Assembly: GCA_903891165.1 (NCBI GenBank) | Contig: CAITDR010000264.1 | Span: 1-46,620, forward strand | Reading direction: 5' to 3' | From: an uncultured Pseudomonadota bacterium | Lineage (GTDB): Bacteria; Myxococcota_A; UBA796; SXON01 | DNA length: 46,620 nt | Part shown: positions 8,434 to 16,897 of the stretch, piece after piece | Position numbering within the stretch: the first letter of the stretch is position 1 | How the letters are laid out: each line of letters starts with the position of its first letter | Position numbers and translations under genes: made by a program | The notes under the pieces: model-generated | The model's input: the letters and a program-made list of their open reading frames with translations, nothing else | What the model was told of the DNA's origin: nothing | Database searches by the model: none

Positions 8434-8489
8434 GCCGAGGAGCAGTGGAACCGGCAGCCAGCCCCGGTTCCGAAACAGCCAGGCACCGC

Positions 8490-11400
8490 TCAGCGGAACC
8501 AGCCCTGCAAGGCCGTTTTCACCAGTTCGGCCACCCGATCATGGGCGTCGATGTTCAGCTCTTTCAACTTGCCCGTTAGCGGTGACTCCAGGCCCCGGGC
8601 TTCGGCGTACAGCCCGCGGGCCAGGGCGGTGTCGCCGTTGGCCTGGGCCACCACCGCGCGGACCAGCGTGCCCGCCACCGGCAGCATGCCGCCGGTGGGG
8701 AGGGCACCCACGCGGCCCATCAGCGCACCTGCCGTGGCCCAATCCTGACGTCGCAACGAGATCTCTGCAAGGCGGATCACGGCGGATGGCTGGTGGGGAT
8801 CCAGCTGCAGGGCCTTCTCCATGTGCTGCACCGCGTTGTCGGTCAGGCCCATACGTCCGTCCAGAATAACCCCCTTCTCCACGTAGGCCTGTGTCACCTC
8901 GCCCAGATCCTGGGTATGGTAGATGATGTTGTTATACAGTGTAAGCAGATTTTGCCAATCTGCGAGACCGTACAATACTTCGGTCATACCCAGCATCACC
9001 GAGGTGTCGTCGGGGTGGATCTCCAGGGCCTTGGTGAAGCGCTTCTTTGCCTTGTCCAGCTGGCCCAGCCTTGCCTCCACGGTGCCCAGCCGGGCGTAGA
9101 TATGCGCCAGCTCTGGGGAATTTCCGTGGCCACCGGTGAGCTGCACCAGCTGCCGGTAGACCTTTTCGGCCTTGGGCCAGGCGGCCGCTGCGATGTAGAG
9201 GGGGCCAACCGCTTCGAGGGTGGGGAGGTGGGTAGAATTCAGCTCCAAAGCCCGTTCGTAGCGACGGATCGCCTCGTCTTTCTCCCCCATCAGCCGCAGG
9301 GCATCGGCGAAGCGGTAGAAGAACATCCCCGCCTCGATCTGGGCGTCGAAGTCGTCCAGGTCGCGATCGTTTTCAATAGACTCACGGCGGCGGAAGAGCG
9401 CCACCGCCTCCTCCAGCTTCCGCTGGTCGTAGAGGTAGTCCGAGCAATAGCGCAGCGCCTCATCGTGGTTGGGTTCCAGCTCCAACAGGGCCAGGTAGGC
9501 ACCGTTGGCGCCTTCGCGATCGTGCAGGGTCTCCGCCTTGATCTTGGCGAGGCGTGCAACAGTTGCACTCCGTTCGGTAGCGTCGCCACTGATCCGTACC
9601 AGACGTTCCAGCACATCGACGAGGCGGTCCCACTCCCCACGCTGGGTGTAGTGCCGGTCCAGAAGCCGGATGGCCTCCAGATCAGGCTCCTCCTCGCTGC
9701 TCGCCTTCTCCAACAATCGCTGTGCTTCGTCGGGACGATGCAGGTGCTCGCCAAAGGCAATTCCAAGCTTTCGAAGAAGGCTACTGCGTTCTGTCCCATC
9801 CAGCAGCGGCAGGAGACGCTGACCGTATTCCACAAAGGAAATCCAGTCCCGTTGCACTTCCGAAAGGTTCACGAGCTGGCGGTTGGCCTCGCGGTGGCGG
9901 TTGTCAAGCTCCAGCACCTTACGCCAAGCATCGGCAGCCACCGCAGGATCTCGGCGTTGTTCTTCCCAGAGCCGGGCGATCGCTGCATACTGCTCCACCT
10001 GCACCGTGCCATCGGAGAGCGCAGCAAGGCGGCCCTGAATACCGATCATGGTCGGAAGATCCTGGGACTTCCGGGCCAGACCCAGCAGCGCCTCCAAGGT
10101 TTCGCGATCATTGGGCACAAAGTCCAGCGCCTTCTGAAGTGCGGCCTGCGCACCAGCCAGATCGCCACGTTCTTCCAGGCTGGAAGCGATGCGCTGTTGA
10201 AGGGCGGCGGCCTCGGTGGGACTGACCCGGCTGGACAGGCTGTCCAGATAGCGTACGGTCAGCTCAGTTTCGCCGCGGGCGGCGGCCATCCGCGCCAGGG
10301 CACCGAGCACCTCCACATCCTCGGGATTTGCGGCGTGCAGTTGCTGGTAGAGGGTCCATGCCTCATCGCTGTCGGAGAGTTTTTCAGCCAACAACCAGCG
10401 ACATCGCAGGGTCAATGCACTGCGCAGCGCTGGGCTGACCATCGCCAAACGATCCTGCAGGATCTGGAAGACCCCGCGCCAGTCTGCCCGCTCCACCAGC
10501 ACGCGCTCGATCCGCAGGCTGACGGGAAGGGGATCCGGCGAATCCTCCAGGTGGCTACGCCAGAAAGCCAGCGCGCCGTCGGCATCCCCGAGCGATAGCA
10601 GGTCGTCGCCCAGGCCCATCTGGTGCTCCTCGGGCAGGGCTGCGTAGAGGGCACGCAGGCCCACCACGTCGTGACGCGCGATCAGTGCATGCCGCAGACC
10701 GTTGGTGGCCCGTCCGGCACGGGGCTCGACGTCAAAGGCCATTCGCCAGCAGGCAAACGCATCATCGCTGCGGTCGGTGGCCTCGAAGAGACGGGCCGCC
10801 AGACCCGCATGCAGCTCGCGCAGGCGCCCGGCGGAGTGCTGGGCCAGCAGCTGGTGGGCACCGGCCAGCTCCAGGGGGTCGGTGGCCACCGAGGCCAGCC
10901 AGGCCGCGGCCAGGGGGCTGGGCTCGGCCTTCAAGAGGGCCGCCAGCTCGCGGGCGGCGGCGTCGGCGTCGCCGATAGAATCCTTCCAGATTCGCGCCGC
11001 GTCGATGCTTGGGCCATCGCCGGCTTCGGCCAGGGCGCGCAGGGCCTCCTCGGGGAAGCCGGCTTGCTCTGCGAGCCGGGCCAGGGCGTGCAGCGGTCTT
11101 CCGCTCACTCCGGCGGCGGCAACCACTTCGCCGAGGCCCCGCAGAAGGGTCTCGGAGTCGGAGAGCTCGGCCGCCAGCTCGGCCACCCGGGTGCACAGGG
11201 CAGCGCGCTGTGCGTCGTCCTCGGAGCTGCCTGCAAGGCGCAGATACAGCTCGATCAGGGCGGGGCTGCGGCCCCGGCTCAGCGCTACCCGCTCGGCCAG
11301 ATCCAGGGCGGAGCTGTGGGCCGGGTTCTCTTTCAGCACTTCTGCGGCCAGCTCCTCTGGCTCCATATCTGGCAGGCGACCATTGGTTTCGGCCGCTGCG

Positions 11401-14400
11401 ATCAGACGCCAGTGGCGACGCTCCAGATCCTCGCCCATGTCGGCCTGGGCACGTTCCAACCGGGCATATTCGCCCCATTGGCCCTGCCGCGAGGCAAGTT
11501 CCTTGAGAAGCAGCACACCGGGCAGGAACCCAGGCGAAAGCTCCAGACAGCGATTCAGGCATTGCACCGCGAGGCTCACCTGATCCGTCTTGTCCGCCAA
11601 AACACGCGCCGCGCGATAGTACAGGCTGACTGTCTCGTTATGGTCATGGCTGGCAGTTGCGGCCGCCTTCAGCGTCTTGGCCACACCCACCCAGTCTCCC
11701 GCCAGCTCCAGACAACGTGTGTACGCGTCAAGACTTGGCAGGAAGTCGGGCACAGATTCCAGAGCAAGAAGGTACTGTTCTCGTGCTCGGTCCAGATCTT
11801 GCATGCGCACTTCATAGACCGAGCCAGCACGCTGCCGGTGAACGGCGACACCGTGGGGATCGTCGGTGAGCAGGGCACGTTGTTCGTAGACGGCGGCCAG
11901 CTCTGGCCAGGCCTGCTGGCGCGAGTAGACCCGCTCCAGACCCTCCAAGGCCGGCAGGTAGCCGGGAGCCACGTCCAAAACACGCTCGTAGTGGCGACGG
12001 GCGCCACCCTGGTCCTCCATAGGCCCTTCGCAGATTTCCCCCATCCGATACAGAATGGTGACAAAAAGCCCTGGATCTCCGAGGCGACCCATGCGGGCTT
12101 CCAGGAAGGCGAGCAGCTCTTGCCAGCGACCGGCATTCTGCATCAGGCGAAGCACCGCCTCGGCGGCAGGGGCGGCGGCCGGATCTTCCGAGGCCTGTTG
12201 ATAGGCGACGATCGCGCCGTCGATATCCTGGAGGCGTTCCTCGCGGATATGGGCGATGCGATACCACAAAAAGCCACGTTCGGCGATAGTTGCGCGCTCC
12301 AGCTGGGCATGCAGTGAGCGGACCAGCTCGGGCCAGCGCTCTGCCTCGGTGTAGAGTGTGTTCAACTCGTTGCGCAGGCCGCGCTGGTTGGGAGCCTGGG
12401 CCAGGGCTTTGATGTAGGCTGCTTCCGCTTCGGCCTCGTTCAAAAGCTGCTGGCGGTAGATGCGGGCAGCCTTTCCGAACCAGAAGGCGGCTTCTACGCT
12501 GCCAGCCGGACTGGAGAGGCGCTGAGCCTCTTCTTGGTACAGGGCGGCCAGCTGCTTCCAGCCACCGTCTTGACGCCAGAGACGCTCCAATTGCAGGAAG
12601 GCAGCTGAATTGCTGGGATCGGCGCGGTGGGCGGCCACCAGGGCAGCCTCCATTTCGCCCTTCTGGTCTGGCCGGGCGGCCAGGAGTTCAGCACGTTCCA
12701 ACTGGTAAAAGGCTGCCAGAGGACCGGGGTGGATCGCCGCAAGGCGGGAGAGAAGATCCAGCTGGCCGTGGCTATCAGCTTGGCGACGGTAGATCTCCAG
12801 GAGCACCTGGAGTGCGGTGGCGTGATCAGGTTGTTCGTCCACCACTTTTCGCAGTAGCAGTGCTGCGGTGGCATCGCCGCCGATGTTGCCTTCCACCAGG
12901 GCGTCCGTGGACTCGCTGGCGAAGGCTGCCTGGGCGAGGGCACGTTGGCTCTGGCGGGATCCGCTGATATCACCCGTTGTTTCTTGGAGTTCGGCGCGCG
13001 TGCGCCACCAGGCGGGTTGGGTGCCCTCGGGCGGCGGGCCACCACTTTCCAACAGGGAAAGTGCGCGTACGGCGTCACCGTCCGCTGCGGAGAGCTGGGC
13101 GGCGGACCAGTATAAGGTGCGCGCGCGGTCTCCAGAGGAGCGCCGGGCCTCCAGCTCCAGGACGGCAACGGCCTCGGCCCAGCTACCCGCCACCAGGGGG
13201 GCTGCCACCGGGGGAGCATCGGTCGGCGTGACGACCGTCGGCGGAGGTGCGAGCTCCTCGGACATCACCGCCTCGGACTCCAGGGTGGTGAGGTCGTTCA
13301 AATCGTCGATGGCCGGGGGAGGGCGGGGTGGAAGCAGCGTCCTCTGTGCCGCCTCGATGGCCTTTTCTTCGGCGCGGCGGGCCTCGGCGGCACGGGCTTC
13401 CTGAGCCGCGGCCCTGGCCTCCTCGGCTGCACGCACTTCCTCGGCAATTCTGGCTTCCTCAGCCACACGGGCAGCTTCCGCGGCCTGTTTTTCGTCGGCA
13501 ATTCTGGCTTCCTCAGCCATGCGGGCAGCTTCCACGGCCTGTTTTTCGTCGGCGATCCGGGCTTCCTCTGCGCGGCGGATCTCCTCGGCCATCCGTGCTG
13601 CCTCGGCGCGCTGCACTTCGTCGGCAATGCGGGCCTCCTCGGCCATCCGTGCCTGCTCCGCTGCCAGCAGGGCTGCCGCCCGTGCGGTCGCTGCGGCGGC
13701 CTCGGCGGCGGCATTTGCCGCCGCAAGGCGCGCCTGTTCGGCCGCCTCGGCTTCTTGTTGTTGGCGTGCCTGATCGGCTGCGCGCTCGGCGGCGATGCGG
13801 GCCAGCTCGGCTTGCTCGGCCTCCTTCGCGAGGTGGCGTGCCGCCTCCTCCTCCGCCACGCGGTTTCGTTCGGCCTCCTCTGCTTCCTGCACACGCCGTG
13901 CGTGTTCCCGCTGGCGCTCCTCCTCTGCGAGGCGCGCCAGGTCGGCGCGGTGGGCCTGTTCCGCGCGGGCTGCTGCCTCCTCCGCGCGGCGGGTCTCCTC
14001 ATCCTGACGGCGGCGCTCTTCGGTGGCGCGTCGGCGTTCTTCCGCTGCCTTTGCCTCGGCCTTCAGGTGGGCAAGACGACGCAGGTCCTCGCTGCGGCGG
14101 GCCTCTTCCTGGCGCTGGGCCTCTTCGTGCCGCCGGGCCTCCTCGGCATGCCACGCCCCCAGACCGGGGCGATCTTCGTCGTGACGTACCTCTGCATGAG
14201 GAAGCGCGGGAGCGCCCGTGGTGCCAGACTTCTCGCGGGCCTCCGACAGCTGCGCTACTGCCTGCTGGTAGCGCTGCTCCGCCTGTTCCGCAGCCTCAGA
14301 GAGCCGTCGTAAGGCAGTATTATTAGCCTCTGCCTGGTCGCGCAGGGCGGCCACACGACGCCTTTCGTGGTCGATGTGGGCGCTGTCCGTCTCCAGAACT

Positions 14401-15284
14401 GCCTGGTTGTCGATGGTGAGTTGCCGCCGCAATTGCTCGGCTTGGCGCTGTAGCTCTGCTTCGATCTGCAGCAGCTCGCCCTTCATGCGTGCAGCTTCTT
14501 CCTCGGCTTTTTTGGCCTTGTCGTCGAAGGGGTCGGAGGAGAACCAGGCATCTTCCAGATCGTCGGCGGGGGCAGGAGCCACCACCTTTTTTGCAGCTTC
14601 TGCCTCTAAAAGCCGGCGGGCCTCGGCGACCCGCTTCCGTACCTCCTCCTCCACCTGGGCCTGCAGCTGCTCGCGCCGCTGGGTGTAGGTGGCCTGGGCC
14701 GCACGAAGCTCGGCCTCATGCTGAGCAAGTTCCTGGTTCCAGGCATGGTTTGCGGTACGACCACTCTCTGCAAGCTCCTGCGCTTGCCGACGATTTTGGT
14801 CCAGCTCCGGGACCTGTCTGGCCAGCTCTTGGGCCTTTGCCGCCCACTGCTGCGCCTCTTCCTGGCGACGAAGCTCCGCTTCTGCACGCTGACGCGCCTC
14901 TTCTTGGAGACGTTGCTCCTCGCGGACGGCGGCCTCGGCGGCGAGACGTGCTTCTTCGATCAGACGTAGTTCCTCAGCTTTTTTAAGCTCCTCCGCCCGG
15001 CGTGCTTCCTCCACAAGACGACGCTGCTCTGCCTGTTCGGCGGCGAGACGTGCTTCTTCCACTTTCCGGGCGGCCAAAACGGCCTCTTCGGCGCGGCGTT
15101 GCTCCTCTGCACGACGGCTCTCTTCGGCCTTTCGTGCCGCCTCGGCGGCCCGGGCCTCCTCAGCCTTTCGAGCTTCCTCTGCCTTTCGAGCGGTCTCCTT
15201 AGGATCTTCAGCCTTGGAGCTCTGTTCTCCTTGGCTGAAGAAGTCCATATCAAAATCGTCGAAGTCAGTCGGCTTGGATGGCAT
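8490..15284 (-). CDS. Giant coiled-coil and TPR repeat protein (2264 residues)
   Basis: The N-terminus (MPSKPTDFDDFDMDFFSQ) is acidic and has no signal peptide. Residues about 25-640 are almost pure Ala/Glu/Arg/Lys repeats of the AEEARRAEE kind, predicting a very long coiled coil or single alpha-helix interrupted near 215-245. A short Pro-rich hinge (about 645-700, PPRPPPAIDD) follows. From about 705 to 2264 there are tens of TPR-like helical hairpins, for example LLEIYRRQADSHGQLDLLSR and IRRYERALELNSTHLPTLEA. This suggests a cytosolic or membrane-tethered scaffold. It lies 95 bases downstream of the MCE gene on the same strand, which hints at an envelope role but does not prove one. No enzymatic motif was found. 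Long TPR proteins of this kind are typical of myxobacterial genomes. Confidence 0.85.
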   Translation of the reverse strand: MPSKPTDFDDFDMDFFSQGEQSSKAEDPKETARKAEEARKAEEARAAEAARKAEESRRAEEQRRAEEAVLAARKVEEARLAAEQAEQRRLVEEARRAEELKKAEELRLIEEARLAAEAAVREEQRLQEEARQRAEAELRRQEEAQQWAAKAQELARQVPELDQNRRQAQELAESGRTANHAWNQELAQHEAELRAAQATYTQRREQLQAQVEEEVRKRVAEARRLLEAEAAKKVVAPAPADDLEDAWFSSDPFDDKAKKAEEEAARMKGELLQIEAELQRQAEQLRRQLTIDNQAVLETDSAHIDHERRRVAALRDQAEANNTALRRLSEAAEQAEQRYQQAVAQLSEAREKSGTTGAPALPHAEVRHDEDRPGLGAWHAEEARRHEEAQRQEEARRSEDLRRLAHLKAEAKAAEERRRATEERRRQDEETRRAEEAAARAEQAHRADLARLAEEERQREHARRVQEAEEAERNRVAEEEAARHLAKEAEQAELARIAAERAADQARQQQEAEAAEQARLAAANAAAEAAAATARAAALLAAEQARMAEEARIADEVQRAEAARMAEEIRRAEEARIADEKQAVEAARMAEEARIADEKQAAEAARVAEEARIAEEVRAAEEARAAAQEARAAEARRAEEKAIEAAQRTLLPPRPPPAIDDLNDLTTLESEAVMSEELAPPPTVVTPTDAPPVAAPLVAGSWAEAVAVLELEARRSSGDRARTLYWSAAQLSAADGDAVRALSLLESGGPPPEGTQPAWWRTRAELQETTGDISGSRQSQRALAQAAFASESTDALVEGNIGGDATAALLLRKVVDEQPDHATALQVLLEIYRRQADSHGQLDLLSRLAAIHPGPLAAFYQLERAELLAARPDQKGEMEAALVAAHRADPSNSAAFLQLERLWRQDGGWKQLAALYQEEAQRLSSPAGSVEAAFWFGKAARIYRQQLLNEAEAEAAYIKALAQAPNQRGLRNELNTLYTEAERWPELVRSLHAQLERATIAERGFLWYRIAHIREERLQDIDGAIVAYQQASEDPAAAPAAEAVLRLMQNAGRWQELLAFLEARMGRLGDPGLFVTILYRMGEICEGPMEDQGGARRHYERVLDVAPGYLPALEGLERVYSRQQAWPELAAVYEQRALLTDDPHGVAVHRQRAGSVYEVRMQDLDRAREQYLLALESVPDFLPSLDAYTRCLELAGDWVGVAKTLKAAATASHDHNETVSLYYRAARVLADKTDQVSLAVQCLNRCLELSPGFLPGVLLLKELASRQGQWGEYARLERAQADMGEDLERRHWRLIAAAETNGRLPDMEPEELAAEVLKENPAHSSALDLAERVALSRGRSPALIELYLRLAGSSEDDAQRAALCTRVAELAAELSDSETLLRGLGEVVAAAGVSGRPLHALARLAEQAGFPEEALRALAEAGDGPSIDAARIWKDSIGDADAAARELAALLKAEPSPLAAAWLASVATDPLELAGAHQLLAQHSAGRLRELHAGLAARLFEATDRSDDAFACWRMAFDVEPRAGRATNGLRHALIARHDVVGLRALYAALPEEHQMGLGDDLLSLGDADGALAFWRSHLEDSPDPLPVSLRIERVLVERADWRGVFQILQDRLAMVSPALRSALTLRCRWLLAEKLSDSDEAWTLYQQLHAANPEDVEVLGALARMAAARGETELTVRYLDSLSSRVSPTEAAALQQRIASSLEERGDLAGAQAALQKALDFVPNDRETLEALLGLARKSQDLPTMIGIQGRLAALSDGTVQVEQYAAIARLWEEQRRDPAVAADAWRKVLELDNRHREANRQLVNLSEVQRDWISFVEYGQRLLPLLDGTERSSLLRKLGIAFGEHLHRPDEAQRLLEKASSEEEPDLEAIRLLDRHYTQRGEWDRLVDVLERLVRISGDATERSATVARLAKIKAETLHDREGANGAYLALLELEPNHDEALRYCSDYLYDQRKLEEAVALFRRRESIENDRDLDDFDAQIEAGMFFYRFADALRLMGEKDEAIRRYERALELNSTHLPTLEAVGPLYIAAAAWPKAEKVYRQLVQLTGGHGNSPELAHIYARLGTVEARLGQLDKAKKRFTKALEIHPDDTSVMLGMTEVLYGLADWQNLLTLYNNIIYHTQDLGEVTQAYVEKGVILDGRMGLTDNAVQHMEKALQLDPHQPSAVIRLAEISLRRQDWATAGALMGRVGALPTGGMLPVAGTLVRAVVAQANGDTALARGLYAEARGLESPLTGKLKELNIDAHDRVAELVKTALQGWFR
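13441..13548 (-). repeat. Two tandem 54-bp coding repeats in the coiled-coil region
   Basis: Two nearly identical 54-bp units (13441-13494 and 13495-13548), differing at only a few bases, encode an 18-residue unit of the type EARIADEKQAxEAARxAE. They show recent in-frame duplication inside the coiled-coil part of the giant protein; weaker copies flank them. A slipped-strand or unequal-crossover origin is inferred. Confidence 0.7.
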
Positions 15285-15379
15285 GGTCGAGACTCCCGCG
15301 AGGCCTTTCCAGAGAGAGGAGGCCCACGCTGCTTAGCCTGAATGCCGCCGCTCTGCACCGTCCGCCGTGGGGTTCTGCT

Positions 15380-16858
15380 TCAGGGGGTGGGGAGCGCGGG
15401 GAGGATCAGGCGCAGATCCTGGTCGTTGAAGGTGAAGCCGGCACCGGCGTAGCCTGTGAAGTAGCCGTGCTGTGCCCCAAAAATAATATTGTCAGCCCCT
15501 GCTTCAAGGTAGAGAAAGCGCCAGGGCCAGGCCCGCAGGTTCATGGCCAGGTTTGGCGTTCCATCCAGGACTGGCCAGGAGCCGTACTCAAAATCATACA
15601 GATCGGCAGAAATGGCAAAGCGATCGCGGAAAAGAAGGTAGTCCGCTCCAATCCCGCCGGAGGACTCTTTGATACCAAAACGTAAGACGAGGTTGTCGAA
15701 GCGCTTGGCGAACTGGAAGCTGAAGCGGTAGTCGGGACGGCGGGTATATTCGGTAAAGCTGCTGTCCAGCTCCGGGAAGTAGCTTTCTTCCTTGGTGATG
15801 GTGCCGAGGGGATGGCTGACGAAGGCGGCCTCATACCAATAGTCTTCCCGAGGTTGGATGCGGATTCCCAGCGTGTTGCGGAAGCTGCCCGACATGGGGT
15901 TCTGGGCAAAGCCGGGCTCGTTGGGGTTGCTGCCGAAGTAGAAATTCCCGCGGTAGGTGACATCCGTTCGGATGCGAGAGGCATCGGCGACGATGTCGTT
16001 TACGTCCTCCACGACTTCGTTGACCTGGGTGAGCGTCGCATTCAGCTTGTCCATCGGGGTACGGTCGTTCAGAAGTGCACCGATGGTACCTTCTCCGCGA
16101 TCCATTTTTCCGCTGATAGATTCAAAGTTATCCAGAGAGCGATTGAGTTTGCCTAATGCCGTGTGCACTTCGGCCAGCTCGGTCTCCAGCCGGCCGCCAT
16201 TGGGGTCCACAAAGCCCTTCAGGCTGCGGGAGACATCGAGAAGGTTGGCCGCAATTTCGTCGATTGCTGGACCTTTACCCTGCGCAATCTCCCGAAATTG
16301 TTCGGCAATCTTCCGCAATTCCGTGGAGGTGGCTGCCGCGTTGTCCAGTGTGGTCTGAACCCGCTGCTGGAAGGAGTCATCGGCGGTAATCTGACGTAGA
16401 CTACCGGTAATCTCTTTGACATCATCGGCGATGGAGCTGAACTTGGCGGTCAGCGCATCAATGGACGAGCCTTCCTCACCAGTCTTCAGCGTGTCGCCAT
16501 CTTTCAGAAGGGTCCCCCCCTGGCCGGGCACCAGCCGGATCATCTTGTCGCCCAACAGCCCATCGGCCTTCAATTCGGCAACGGTGTCGGTTGGAAGCTG
16601 TACATTGCCCTGCATCATCAGCAGCAGTCGGGCCTGACCTCCCACCAGCTCCACCTTCTCCACGGCCCCCACTGGCACCCCCGCCACTTTTACCGGCGTG
16701 TCGGGAAAAACGCCGTCCACCGCGGGAAACTCCACGATCAGAAAGTAGCGCCCCCCGCCGTCGGGGCGGTCGTCTACCTGGGTGATGCCCCAGGCCACCA
16801 TCGCCGCGGCGCCGATCGAGAGGAGTCCCACCCAGAACTCGTTGGAGTAGCGTGCCAT
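15380..16858 (-). CDS. MlaD/MCE-domain lipid-transport protein with barrel-like C-terminus
   Basis: 492 residues. One N-terminal membrane anchor (about 9-25) is followed by an MCE domain (about 39-117) with FPAVDGVFPDTPVKVAGVPV and a later GLLGDKMIRL. Next is a long helical region (about 130-290) of the MCE coiled-coil type. MCE proteins form hexameric rings that carry lipids between inner and outer membrane. From about 297 to 492 the sequence changes to alternating aromatic strands (YRGNFYFGSNP, YRFSFQFAKRF, RFAISADLYDFEYG, YFTGYAGAGFTF), which looks like an outer-membrane barrel or large beta domain rather than a normal MCE tail. No mlaE/mlaF ABC genes are adjacent. The start codon lies 39 bases from the divergent 1027-residue gene. 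Confidence 0.82.
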   Translation of the reverse strand: MARYSNEFWVGLLSIGAAAMVAWGITQVDDRPDGGGRYFLIVEFPAVDGVFPDTPVKVAGVPVGAVEKVELVGGQARLLLMMQGNVQLPTDTVAELKADGLLGDKMIRLVPGQGGTLLKDGDTLKTGEEGSSIDALTAKFSSIADDVKEITGSLRQITADDSFQQRVQTTLDNAAATSTELRKIAEQFREIAQGKGPAIDEIAANLLDVSRSLKGFVDPNGGRLETELAEVHTALGKLNRSLDNFESISGKMDRGEGTIGALLNDRTPMDKLNATLTQVNEVVEDVNDIVADASRIRTDVTYRGNFYFGSNPNEPGFAQNPMSGSFRNTLGIRIQPREDYWYEAAFVSHPLGTITKEESYFPELDSSFTEYTRRPDYRFSFQFAKRFDNLVLRFGIKESSGGIGADYLLFRDRFAISADLYDFEYGSWPVLDGTPNLAMNLRAWPWRFLYLEAGADNIIFGAQHGYFTGYAGAGFTFNDQDLRLILPALPTP

Positions 16859-16897
16859 TCTGCCCGCCTAACCGCTTTTCGGGATAAGGTCGGAGCC

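Noticed and set aside
8793-12317. Long plus-strand open frames inside the giant TPR gene
   Set aside because: They mirror the TPR frame in GC-rich DNA, have no start signals or recognisable domains, and the TPR pattern on the minus strand is strong.
13300-15250. CRISPR array or satellite DNA in the repeat-rich stretch
   Set aside because: Repeats are codon-based, keep the reading frame and have no spacers; they encode a coiled coil.
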